Assembly (NCBI GenBank): GCA_963678675.1
Contig: OY783192.1
Location: 15,422,424-15,486,423 of the forward strand
Direction of reading: 5' to 3'
Length of the DNA: 64,000 nucleotides
Source of the DNA: Xiphydria camelus
Lineage: Eukaryota > Arthropoda > Insecta > Hymenoptera > Xiphydriidae
In this document: positions 33,801-44,278 of the stretch, in pieces
How the letters are laid out: each line of letters begins with the position of its first letter
How positions within the stretch are numbered: the first letter of the stretch is position 1
The notes under the pieces: model-generated
What the model saw: the letters and a program-made list of their open reading frames with translations, nothing else
What the model was told of the DNA's origin: nothing
Database searches by the model: none
Translations under genes and position numbers: made by a program

Positions 33801-35223
33801 ACGTTGCTAATCTCAGATCTGCGTTGGCTTCCGTGTTTGGATTCGCTAAAAAATCAGCGAAAGGGTTATCTTCTCGTACGTGTGCTGCTAACAAATTTAT
33901 ATCATTTGATATTTCTTTGTCATCCTCTTCAGTGACTTCAACACATAACTCTCGACAGATTTGCATTGTTTTAGCGATATCTAAATTTGACTCGAATTCT
34001 CGTCTCCGCTCCATTATAATTACTTCGTGCGCATCGTAGAGTTGGACGTATTTTCTTTCCGCGAGGATCTCATTTTCTTCGTCACGAAAAGGCAAATGTA
34101 AAGTCACCATTTTACGTTTGTACTCATTTAGATCGGCTGTCGCATCGTAGTTATGGTACGTAAAGACCGAATTACACGTGGATGCATACGTCGTTTCCAG
34201 TCATTGGCTTTTGATACTGTATAGTAAGCAACGGCTTGAGCTAAAGAGTGATGTCATTTAGTTCCTGCGGTCTTTTTTGATATTTGTCTAAACAATTGTC
34301 AAACCAAATATCACATGAGTCCTGGTCGATATTCTCTTCCACCAAAGCTTTATTCGACTTTCGAACGCGCTCTCTCTCAACAGGCCATGAAGTTGGAATA
34401 TATACCACTTTTTCTGAACTTTTCGACATGGCTTGTCGAAGAAGGTACCAAGCAGCTTCCTGACTGGTAAGTTCTACGCAGTTCAACATATCGACGCTTA
34501 ACTTCCTCATTATCTCAACAAAATCAAACTCCGGGTGCTAATCCACGGTCTCTATAATTTTTCACTTCAGTGATTGCTTATGCCTCTATTACTCTTGTTA
34601 ACGTATTCCACCACATATGCAGCACAAGAGTATTCTTCAATAATGAATTGGAAGTCCATGTTCGAACCTAGTACGTTGAGGATGAATGGGTTGAATGGAT
34701 TGATCCATTTCTCTGTAGTATCACGTTTCAAAAATACACGTGGTCTGGTTATTCCAGCTCGCAGAATATCCAAGTATATTTCATATGAATTAATTTGGTT
34801 TGCTGTTAAGAATTGATTAATATCACAATAGTCATCTTCAAGTGCCTTCCTGATTTGTTTGTAAATTTTTGAATACCCTGTACGACGCGTATCTGTTTTT
34901 GCCATTGGTTGGAGTATAACTGTTGAGCAGCTAGGCAGAAATGGTGCGTCAAAACGATATGTTGATGAATTTTTTTTCTTGAAACACGTGAATGTATGTT
35001 TATGTCTCTGAAGTTTTTAATAACCAGAAGCATTGGCCGATGATACAGAAACAAGTTTGTCAATAAGAGTCTCAGCTGCAGCTTTTCCTTCTCCTAGGGC
35101 GTCAGTTGGAGATTCATCCAACCAAAGCAATATATGTGCATGGGGACTACCCCGATGTTGAAATTCGATGCGTTTAAAATAGTGTTTGACGTAGTGATTG
35201 CCAAAGGGACTAAATCGTTTCAA
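30882..35223 (-). pseudogene. Helentron Rep/helicase/endonuclease polyprotein, broken
   Basis: Minus strand, N to C: EFQHRGSPHAHILLWL (35140), the HUH nickase centre of rolling-circle Rep; intermediate blocks at 34241-34905 and 33739-34110; FLTGPAGCGKTFVI Walker A of a Pif1-type helicase (33600); ILIDEVSMISAEL Walker B (32790); FIGDLLQLPAV (32690); ACAITIHKSQGGTF and YVALSRVTSLEGLF (31850-31770); then directly an exonuclease/endonuclease/phosphatase domain (LMLTETWIG at 31500, LGGDFNTDF at 31120, TTIDAVF, SYHKPIIT). Rep-helicase-endonuclease fusion defines Helentrons, the Helitron2 group. The N-terminal Rep region is missing upstream of 35223, and stops or frameshifts separate most blocks. 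A non-autonomous copy (32875-33438) sits between Walker A and Walker B; its removal restores KITIGRPQP. Family role: rolling-circle transposition. Confidence 0.85.
32875..33438 (+). mobile_element. Non-autonomous Helentron derivative inside the Helentron helicase
   Basis: Starts ATTGATGTGTAAACATC and ends CGCAGATAATTGT. Excising it joins ..ctatagTT to attttc.., which restores the helicase frame on the minus strand and places the insertion at a TT, the Helentron target preference. It contains two of the 125-bp units (TGCCTTCCTAAACCGTTCAT). Confidence 0.85.
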
Positions 35224-35255
35224 CTGTACCGGTTTCGGACGGTTTCGGTTATCTT

Positions 35256-36050
35256 ACAATTATCTGTGGTCCGAGTTTAATTGGGGAATATGACGTCGTA
35301 GTTCGACATAATGAAGTTAAATTTTTTCTATAATAAAATATTATTATTATATTAGATTTATAACTTACTAGCAGCCCGTCCCGGCTTCGCACGGGTAGAT
35401 TGTAGATTGATTTTGTCCGTCCACCATTGTTTAAATACATTTTTAATACAAAACTTTTAGAATTTTTCCCGGGCTACGCAATGGTCATATTGGATTTGAC
35501 CTTGACCATGACCTTCAAGGTTATATCAAGGTCAAATTAATTTTTTTTCATGTTCAAATGTGTCCTTGACCATTTTTTTCATGTTACCTTTATTGTTAGC
35601 GAAGGTCAAATTTAGGTCAAGTGTAGTTCGACTTTTTGAATACCCTGTATAAGATTTACTAACTCAGAAACCTTCACGGATATGCGTCCAACTGTTCCCC
35701 AAATTTTCATCGCAATCGGATGAACGGTTTAGGAAGGCATAATAATCATCAGTACCGGTACTTTTTGAACACCTTTTATAAGATTTACTAACTCAGAAAC
35801 CTTCGCGGGCATGCGTCCAACCATTCCCCAAAGTTTCATCGCAATCGGATGAACGGTTTAGGAAGGCATAATAATCATCCGTACCGGTACTTTTTGAACA
35901 CCTTTTATAAGATTTACTAACTCAGAAACCTTCGCGGGCATGCGTCCAACCATTCCCCAAAGTTTCATCGCAATCGGATGAACGGTTTAGGAAGGCATTT
36001 GATACTACCTTAAAGGTCACGGTCAAGGTCAAATCCAATACGACCACTGG
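35256..36050 (-). mobile_element. Non-autonomous Helentron derivative, truncated at a mariner junction
   Basis: Same family in minus orientation, starting ACAATTATCTGTGGTCC. It includes the CCCGTCCCGGCTTCGCACGGG hairpin (35388-35396) and three tandem units of about 125 bp with ACCCTGTAT/CCTTTTAT, GGAAGGCAT. At 36050 it meets mariner coding sequence; the expected 5' end is absent. Confidence 0.75.
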
Positions 36051-37143
36051 TCAATGCATCTGCGGCACCGTGTGACGACAGTTTGGCACGTACGACGGAA
36101 CATTTCGTAATGTTCCCTGATGTTGTCGAACTCCTCCTCGATGATTCTTCTCAACTGCTGGACTGTTGTTGCTCGTCTTGCGAACACTCGATCCTTCATC
36201 AGGCCCCAGAGAAAAAAGTCGCAGGGTGTTAAATCGCAAGACCTCGCTGGCCATTCAATTTCCCCATCCACGCCTTCCTTTCCTATCCACGCTCCAAAGT
36301 GATCATTGAGGAATTCCCGCACAATTAAAGCATAATGTGGGGGGGCACCGTCTTGCATAAAGTGGATGATGTGGGCCAAATCTGGGTCAGTATCCATTTG
36401 ACCTCGTAGATCCTCTAGAAGTTCCAGATAAGTTTCTGCAGTCACAGTGGCATCAAAAAAGTAGGGACCAACTAGTCCGCCAGCATGAATGCCAGCCCAT
36501 ACGCTGACGGCGGGTGCATTAAGTTCTTGATGAATGGTTACGTGGGGGTTTTCGGTGGCCCAATAGACAGAATTGTGTCGATTGATGGTACCGTTCAATT
36601 TAAAAGTGGCTTCGTCACTCCATAAGATCGAGCGGTAGAATTGATTATCGTCTTCTTGGCAACCGATAAACCACTCACAGAATTCCAAATGCCGATCGTA
36701 GTCATCCTCATGAAGCGCGTGAATTAGGCGAGGACGGTACGCACGGTAATTCATACGCTTTAACATTCGACGTATGGAACGATCCGAAATCTGCAGTTCT
36801 CTCGCTAGCCTTCTAGCGCTGACGTTCGCCTCTTCGACGTAGGATAGCGCCACGGTTTCCATATTCGCTTCAGTCGTCATGCTACGGGACGACCCGCTCT
36901 CGGCGCATCAGCAACGGAGCCTGTTTGCTGGAATTTCGTGTACAGTCTCCTCACATTACGACGGTTTGGTAAACGACGGTTTGGAAATTGTTGCGCGAAT
37001 TCTTCGCAAATTGTTTGGAAATGCGCATCATTTCTTATGTACGACGTTAACAGGAAAATTCGTTCTTCCAGCGTAAATTTAAATCCACCAGCTTGCATTT
37101 TCACAATGAATGAACGTACGGACAACAATAATATACCGAACAC
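36029..37143 (-). pseudogene. Mariner-family transposase, DD41D-like, one frameshift
   Basis: N-terminal half 36877-37143: FTLEERIFLLTSYI..CEEFAQQFPN and GSVADAPRAGRP, the helix-turn-helix DNA-binding region. C-terminal half 36029-36880: SARRLARELQISDRSIRRML, LWSDEATFKLNG (first Asp), HFMQDGAPPHYA (second Asp) and DLTPCDFFLWGLMKDRVF (third Asp). The spacing between the last two catalytic Asp residues is 43, close to the DD41D (rosa) group. One frameshift at about 36880 separates the halves; otherwise the frame is open. The last five codons and stop come from the adjoining Helentron-type sequence, so the true C terminus is lost. Terminal inverted repeats could not be placed. Confidence 0.8.
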
Positions 37144-37189
37144 CTTGCCACAATCGTTTGAGAACGTAAACTAACAAGGCCGAAGTTGT

Positions 37190-37615
37190 ACTGCACCAGA
37201 TTACGTCGCGCTGTAAGAACCTGATAGTGGGGCGGAACTTATGCCGCACTCTGTTAAATAAACTCCATGAACAATTCCGATGTTATGTGTTGGATTACCG
37301 TCCATTACCACTATCAGTATTTTTAGAATAAAACTATCGATGATACCCCATCAGCATTTCTGGTTGGTTTCTGATGTCTCCCATTGGGCATATTTACTAG
37401 GTGATATATCCCTAACATTGTATACTGCACGTACAACCGACCGCGCGCGGTTAGAGGAGCCAGCTGTCCATCGAACGCCAATCGACCGCGCGCGGTGATA
37501 GGGGCTAGTCGTCGATCGAACGCCCGTGAGGTGAAAGTACAGTACGCTCTGGAGTAGGCACATGATGCAAATGGGTTAAAGCGGAACTGCAAGTTCAAGG
37601 CGCGTCCCCACATCA
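37190..37615 (-). repeat. Probable gypsy 3' LTR
   Basis: On the minus strand a purine tract AGAGGGGAG is followed by TGATGTGG at 37615, the usual polypurine tract and LTR start of Ty3/gypsy elements, downstream of an integrase fragment. Two direct copies of CCGCGCGCGGT lie inside. The LTR end is not resolved and lies near the mariner 5' flank. Confidence 0.45.
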
Positions 37616-37730
37616 CTCCCCTCTGAGAATAGGGATACTGCTGCGGCCATTTGCAAATTTGTTTGGCGGTTAAATTTGGAAAGCATTTGTACTAGTTCGT
37701 CTATTCTATATGACTTTGTTATTTTAAGAG

Positions 37731-38362
37731 TTATTGCACTTTGCTGCTGGACCTTGCTCCTTGTAAGTGCGTAAAGGAGTCCGTTGTCTTCGGTTTAGGT
37801 CTGCTGCTGCTGCGGTTTAGGTTAATGGAGTTCCAGCGTCGTTGATCTCGTCTGCCGCCGTTAGATGGTGCGGGTTTCAGTCTTTCTATGTTGACGTTCG
37901 TCGCGCGGCCGTTGACCTCGGCGGTGAATAATCGGTCGTTGATTCTTTCGAGTACTTTGTGTGGCCCCGAATACGGATTATCGAAACCCTGCTTCAGCGC
38001 GTCTTGCCTTAGGAACACGTGGCTGCATGATTGTAAATCTTTGTAGACGAATGTTTTATTTCCGCAGTGATGGCTGGCTGGTGCTGGTTTTAGGCTACGC
38101 ATGTGCGTTCGGAATTCCTCCAGAAAAATATTCGGATCGGATGGTGGGTCCTCGTGTGTGAAAAATTCTCTTGGAATCCTCAGCGTTGTCCCATACATGT
38201 ATTCTGCCGTTGATCCATTTAAGTCCTCTTTATAGGCCGTTCTTAGTCTCAACAGGACTGTGGGCAATATGTCAGCCCATAATTGAGTTTGGTGGCAGCG
38301 GATAGCTGTTTTTTACCAGCGTTCTACCATCCCATTTGCTACAGGGTGGAATGCTGTCATTC
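37731..38362 (-). pseudogene. Ty3/gypsy integrase C-terminal fragment
   Basis: Minus frame. The first piece, broken by a shift near 38300, contains the AFHPVANGMVERW block of the integrase core. The open part reads PTVLLRLRTAYKEDLNGSTAEYMYGTTLR and CSHVFLRQDALKQGFDNPYSGPHKVLERIN, the C-terminal integrase and chromo-like region of insect gypsy Pol. All upstream pol and gag are missing: the sequence changes abruptly at about 38362, where the second LINE begins. Confidence 0.8.
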
Positions 38363-38576
38363 GCGGCTTGGACTCGCTGGAGACCGGTCGCGTCCGTGTC
38401 GCGGCTCCGGATTTATTTTCGGAGTTCTCGCGTATAGTTCGCTTTGCGTTTTCGAGTGTTTGGAAGGTGTTGTGTGGGTGTGCGGTACTTAGTTCGTGAT
38501 AGTTAATTGCGTATTAAGTGCGTGAATATCGTCTCGCCGGCGAATAGCCGGTCGAGGCTCGGTACCGGGTACCAAG

Positions 38577-40510
38577 ATGGCCTCCGACGGCAACCTGAAA
38601 CGACCCGGTAACGGGATCGTTGTGGATTCCGACGGGGCCACCCCGGAAAACGGACGTGGAAACTCGCAGGAGGCTGGTTCCTCCTGCGTGATTACCGGTG
38701 TTGCATCGCCGCCGTTGGATTCGCTCAGCCCGATATCGCGGTTTTTGCTCGATATCGAAGGAAAAAACGACGCCATCTTGGAGAAGCTACGTGGCAATGA
38801 CCCGTCCGCGAGAGCGGTCATTGCCCCCTACGATGCTCCGTCACCCCTTCCCGCCGCAGTTGCGGCCGGCGCAAGCGCAGTGGATTCGGACTTCGGATCC
38901 GACTGGTCCTCGATACCGTCGCCCGGTTTAAACGCTCGAGTGACGAGGATGAACGCCAGTTCGGGGGGGACTACGATGGAAGGGCGGACAGCGACAGTGC
39001 CCTGTCCGCGATCTCTGCCTCTTTCACCGACGACGGCAGCGCGAGGCGCAAAGGCACGAAACGCAAGGTTCCCGTGTCGGCTCGAGACTTTCTCGCCGAC
39101 GCGGTGGAGTATGACGCCCCCACGTCCCGAGGAGCCAACAAGAAGAAAGTCGCCAAGGTCGCTGGTCGCGGCAAACCGGCGGTCTCTGCGACGAGAAAGA
39201 AATCTGCGACGTCCGACCCCGAGCATCTCGACATACCCCCGAGCATACGGGACACGACGCTTTGTCTCCGGCCATTATCGATCGCCGTAATTTCCCCCCA
39301 AGGAGAGAACCGGGAATGTGGAGTTTCCGCCATTGCGTCGCAATCCCGCGGCCGACGGGTGGGCGACATTCTTCGCCTCGAAGAGACAGCGGCGATGACG
39401 ATGATGACGTGATGGCGCAGTCGGCGAGGGTGTCGCGGGCAACCCCGTGAACGCCGCGAATCTCGGTGCGCCCTCTCCCTCTCGGGGTAGACCCCGTGGA
39501 CTTATGCTGGTCGGGTTTACCAGTACCCGCCTCAACAGCAGCAGCAGCAGCAGCAATGGCAGACGCAGCAATGGCAACAGCCGCAGCCGCCGTCTATCCG
39601 ACAGCAGCAGCAGCAGCAGCAGCAGCAGTACCTTCAACATCAACAGCAACCGCAGCAACTGCAGCAACGACGTCCCGATCGCTCGCTCGCCAACATGAAC
39701 TTTGGCGGTGGCGCGGCGCCTGCGCGCGCGCGCAAACACCGTAGGCGCGTTCCCACAGCGGCAGTGGTCTCCATCACCGCGAAGTCGCCAAACTTCTCGT
39801 ACGGGAACGCCCTCACGCTGGTGAAAAAGCGCATCGACCCGAAGGCGCTTAGCATCACGTCGACGAACACAAGGGCATCGATCACGGGCGGAATCCTCGT
39901 GTCGGTGCACAGAATTGACCCGAAGAGAGGCGCGGCCGTGCTTGCCGCCCAGATCAACATCGTCGTTGGCGAAAACGACGCTAAAGTCGCGACCCCGGAA
40001 AAGTGCGGCGAGGTTCGTATATCCGGCATGGACGTGTCGATCACATCCGACGAGGTAGCGGCGTCGCTCGCCGAGATCGGCGGCTGCGCCGTCGGCGACA
40101 TCAAAGTTGGACTCATATCCGCGCTGACCGTCGCGGGATGTATACAATGTGGGCGAAACTCCCCCTCGCTAGCGCGGTTCGCGACGGCAGGGCGGGTAGC
40201 ATAAGGATCGGCTGGACTGTGACGAGGGTATAGAACTCCTCGACGCTCGCCCGTTGTAGTGCTTTCGCTGCTGGAACTACGGTCACGTCAAACCGCAGTG
40301 TACCAGCCGATTCGATCGCTCCGAGTCGTGCTTCACGTGCGGCGAACCGGGTCACGCGGCGAGCACCTGCACCGCCGAGGAACCGAAATGTATACCCTCT
40401 CTCTCTCTCTCTCTCTCTCTCTGCCTGGAGATTAGCGCGTCCTACGTGTATCGCATGGGCAGTGCGCGCTGCACGGCCGTGAAGATTCGCGCCTCGTGGC
40501 ACCTTCTCTG
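38577..40510 (+). pseudogene. LINE ORF1, Q-rich gag-like, decayed
   Basis: Opens MASDGNLKRPGNGIVVDSDG at 38577. Frameshifts break it near 38970 and again before the Q-rich part. Two (CAG)n runs (39535-39560, 39601-39630) are in frame with the downstream open piece, which reads PTAAVVSITAK and KRIDPKALSI (39695-40204). The zinc knuckles lie at about 40263-40385: CFRCWNYGHVKPQC and CFTCGEPGHAASTC. A (CT)n microsatellite (40397-40422) then interrupts the third knuckle. Same domain order as the ORF1 at 3.7-6.0 kb. Confidence 0.7.
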
Positions 40511-40546
40511 TCGGCTGCCGCCGCCGCCCCGATGGAAGTCAATCAT

Positions 40547-42190
40547 CATGTCTAAGCTCCTGCAGGTGAACCTGAATCACTGCGCGGACGCCGGTCTTCT
40601 GGACCGAACGAAGAACGAAGAACCGAACCGAAAGCGAACTTAGTCCTTATCCCGAAAACGGATGTCACCGGTGCCGCGATCCCCGGCAAGTATCGACCGA
40701 TTTGCTTGCTCAATGACGCGGGTAAGGCCTTCGAAAGGATAATCGTTAGGCGTATACTCGAGTTTCTAAACGCGACGACTGCGGACGGCGGTGGCCTCTC
40801 CGACTCGCAATTTGGCTTCCGCGTGCGCAGATCGACGGTGGACGTGATGATGGTCGTGAAGAACTTTGCCAACGACGCCAAGAGAAGCGGGGAGGCCGCC
40901 CTCGCCGACAGTCTCGATATTAAAAATGCGTTCAACAGCGTGCCGTGGGACTGTATACTCGTGCAGCTGGAGAATATGGAGGTGCCGGCTTACCTCGTCA
41001 ATGTTATTCGCAGCTACCTGTCGGAGCGTAGTATTCAATACCGTGGCGTCGACGGTGAGATCCATGTGCGCGCGATCCGCGCCGGTGTTCCGCAGGGGTC
41101 GGTGCTCGGGCCGCTGCTGTAGAATATCGCGTTTGATTGCGCTCTTCGCAGTCCGCTGGTGTCGGGATGTCGCCTTGTGGCGTACGCGGATGATACGCTC
41201 ATTCTCGCGCGCGGCAGCTCCCTCGACACTGCAAAAATAAGCGCGGAACTACAGGCGCATTGCACAACGGCCAGAATGCGCGCGCTTGGTCTCACCGTCG
41301 CCGCAGCGAAGACTACCGCACTGGCCTTCGGCACGAACGCGATGGTTCGTAACGCGGGTCACATTCTCGTCGACGGCGCGCGCGTGAAGATCGAACGTTC
41401 AATGCGTTACCTCGGCGTTGTCTTCAATCACAACCTCACGTTCCGCGAACACTTTGTTGCCATCGAGGACAAGGCCGCGCGCGTTGTTCGCGCGCTCGCC
41501 GGGCTGCTTCCAAACCTTCGGGGTCCTGGCGAGACGAAGCGCAAGTTATACGCCCACATGGTTCACTCGGTGATCCTCTATGGGTCACCGGTTTGGCACG
41601 ATCGCCTTGCGGTCGATAGACGCAGCCGTGGCCTTTTCCTCGGCATTCAACGACGCGTTGCGCTCAGAATTGTGTGCGCGTATCGGACGGTCGCGCTGCA
41701 CGCCGCGCTCGTCCTTGCGCGCCTTATCCCGGCCCACCTACTGGCAAAGATGTACGCGACAATCTATTTTCGCGTCAAAGATCTACGCGCTGATCCCGGC
41801 ACTCGCCCCGTCGAATATCGTATAAACTGGCTCACCGCGAAGGCGACAGCGCTCGACGCGTGGCGCGCGGAGCTCGACGATCGCAGGCTATTCGGACGCC
41901 GCGTTCTCGGCGTGATTCGGCCGCATCTCATCCGTTTTTATCTCCGGAAGCGTGGCACGCTCTTCTTCCATCTGACGCAGCTGCTGACGGGTCACGGTTG
42001 CTTCGGGAGCTATCTCTTCCGGATCGGCCGCGAGCCGTCCCCGCGCTGTCACCACTGCGACGCGGATTATGATGATGCGCACCATACACTGCACGTATGC
42101 ACCGCGTGGGATCGCGAGAAACGCGACCTGTTGCGCGTCGTGCACGATACGAGGTGGGCGGCCATGTTGCCCGACATGTACATCGGATGA
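40547..42190 (+). pseudogene. LINE ORF2 lacking the endonuclease
   Basis: Starts MSKLLQVNLNHCADAGLL, the first residues of an R1-type endonuclease, then jumps within about 20 codons to the reverse transcriptase region (LVLIPKTD, YRPICLLNDAGKAFERI), so roughly 600 codons are deleted. Reverse transcriptase blocks follow: SLDIKNAFNSVPW, AGVPQGSVLGPLL, a TAG stop at about 41120 in place of Trp, then VAYADDTLILARG. The last frame is open to 42190 and ends with CHHCDADYDDAHHTLHVC, the R1-clade Cys/His motif. Not functional: endonuclease absent and one nonsense codon. Confidence 0.85.
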
Positions 42191-42247
42191 GCGCGTGGTG
42201 CGCAGTCGCCACCTTCGCCACGAACGTCATGACCCGTAATGGCTCCT

Positions 42248-42370
42248 CTACATGTTGGCCAATGCGCTCGCCAATGCGTTGGCCAGCGTGCTCGCCAATG
42301 CACTGGCAAGGACATTGGAAACTCCTCTACACGCTGGCCAATGCGCTCGCCAATGCGTCCGCCAATCGAA
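42248..42370. repeat. Short tandem GCTCGCCAATGC units
   Basis: About six imperfect units of TGGCCAATGCGCTCGCCAATGCG in two blocks separated by AGGACATTGGAAACTCC. Likely part of the LINE 3' untranslated region. Confidence 0.6.
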
Positions 42371-42600
42371 ATGTCGAAAAACTTTGGAACACGTGCCGCC
42401 GCCATCAGCATCAGTATCATCCCCCCCTAATCCCACCATCCTCTGGAGGTGGTGGCGCGCGTACGCGCGGGTGTTGATCCCGTCGAGGTCGCGCTGCGCC
42501 GCCGTTTCCCGGCCCTTGTCGGGTAGCGACATCGCAAGGGTGCGCGCCTTGCGTGCGTGCGCCTGATGTCTCTCCCCTGTTGACGTCGCCGGCCCGCATT

Positions 42601-43402
42601 TGATTGATGCAGTGGGAGCGACGCGTTCCCGCCCCGGGGGATTCTCCGTGTAATAGCCCTTCACTGTAAGAGGCGACGCCGGAAATCTCCAGCCCTTGCT
42701 CGCCCGAGCGATAGGTACGCATTCTATAGGTACCGCAATGCCACGCAATAACTGACATTGACCAAGGAACGAATTTCTATGAACGAGGGTTGGAGGAAAA
42801 ACGAACACTGGCCAATGCAGGTACAAGTCGCCGAAGCGTCGAAGAGTCGACCCGAGTCGAAATCCGAGAACTGAAAGAGCCCTGACAGAACTAAAAAACC
42901 ACTGAAATACCACTGACAGAAGTGAAAAAACACTGAAATAGCCCTGCTACCTCTGAATATTCCCACCTCTCTCAAAACGTAGCGCTGAAATAGCGCTGAA
43001 AGGCCTGACTTAGCGTTGAAAAAGATATTGAAGTCTTGAAATTGTCCCCTCCACTTAGAGGACTTAGAAAATTTTCAACTGTTTCGCTCGATGGACTTAG
43101 AAAATTTTCAACTGTTGCGCCCGATTGACTTAGAAAATTTTCAACTGGCACTCTCATTAGCTATAGATACATGAATTACTGATATATTTGTGGTAGACAG
43201 TAATACAAAATAAACAGCCACAGATATACATGAACTAAAATTTTATATTTTTAATGAAAAAAAATTACAATGAATTACAATTTATTCTAATTGTTTATCA
43301 TTAGTTGGCACATATTCGCATGATACATATGACTGGCCATTGATCGTAATATGAAAACATGGAGCTTGTATTAGGTTTATCAGGATAACTTTAATATTAT
43401 TT
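42601..43402. repeat. ACTGAAA repeats and three 30-bp tandem units
   Basis: 42836-42945 is dense in CTGAAATA/CACTGA words and, inverted, matches 55100-55167. At 43049-43147 the phrase GACTTAGAAAATTTTCAACTG occurs three times (near 43068, 43093 and 43129) with intervening CG-containing linkers. No gene. Confidence 0.6.
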
Positions 43403-44278
43403 ATTGATGTGTAAACATCTATGCTATCGCTCTACGGTGGGACCTTCCTGGGAAATCGAGCGTCAGACGTAAGCCGTGTACATGTGACTGCGTCAGTGTG
43501 TGTGTGGCGCAACTGCGCATACTATTCGCGCAAGCTGGATTATCTCAACGGGAAAACATTTTAGAGAAAAATGTTTAATACTAAACTAAGGATTTTCCCG
43601 TGGCTACCCAGTGGTCGTATTGGATTTGACCTTGACCGTGACCTCTAAGGTAATAGCAAATGCCTTCCTAAACCGTTCATCCGATTGCGATGAAACTTTG
43701 GGGAATGGTTGGACGCATGCCCGCGAAGGTTTCTGAGTTAGTAAATCTCATACAGGGTGTTCAAAAAGTACCGGTACTGATGATTATTATGCCTTCCTAA
43801 ACCGTTCATCCGATTGCGATGAAAATTTGGGGAACATTTGGGCGCATATCCGCGAAGGTTTCTGAGCTAGTAAATCTTATATATGGTGTTCAAAAAGTCG
43901 AACTATACTTGACCTAAATTTGACCTCCGCTGACAATAAAGGTAACGTGAAAAAAATGGTCAAGGACACATTTGAACGTGAAAAAAAATTAATTTGACCT
44001 TGATATAACCTTGAAGGTCATGGTCAAAGTCAAATCCAATATGACAATTGCGTAGCCCGGGAAAAATACTAAAAGTTTTGTATTAAAAATGTATTTAAAC
44101 AATGGTGGACGGACAAAATCAATCCACAATCTACCCGTGCGAAGCCGGGACGGGCTGCTAGTAAGTTATAAATCTAATATAATAATAATAAATATTTTAT
44201 TATAGAAAAAATTTAACTTCTTTATGACGAACTACGACGTCATATTCCCCAATTAAACTCGGACCGCAGATAATTGTA
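43403..44278 (+). mobile_element. Non-autonomous Helentron derivative, best full-length copy
   Basis: From ATTGATGTGTAAACATC to CAGATAATTGT, followed at 44279-44294 by AAGATGTTTACACATC, an exact inversion of the 5' start. It contains two 125-bp units, CTACCCGTGCGAAGCCGGGACGGG (a GC-rich hairpin near the 3' end) and an AATAATAATAAATATT tract. This layout (short terminal inverted repeat, AT-rich repeat, 3' hairpin) fits Helentron-dependent elements. It abuts the truncated 5' end of the copia element. Confidence 0.8.

Larger units (their letters stand above)
38363..42600 (+). mobile_element. Second R1-clade LINE, internally deleted
   Basis: Plus-strand element with GC-rich 5' untranslated region (38363-38576), degraded ORF1 (38577-about 40510), ORF2 start at 40547, a large deletion removing the endonuclease, and reverse transcriptase to 42190. 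The related first copy lies on the opposite strand at 0.4-6.1 kb, but the two differ clearly. The 5' end cuts into the gypsy fragment. The 3' border is uncertain. Confidence 0.8.

Noticed and set aside
37323..37616. Open frame over the gypsy LTR
   Set aside because: It spans the LTR and has duplicated CG-rich words rather than a protein domain.
39275..40147. 290-codon minus-strand frame with long Leu runs
   Set aside because: The Leu runs are the reverse reading of the CAG repeats in LINE ORF1; it is a shadow.
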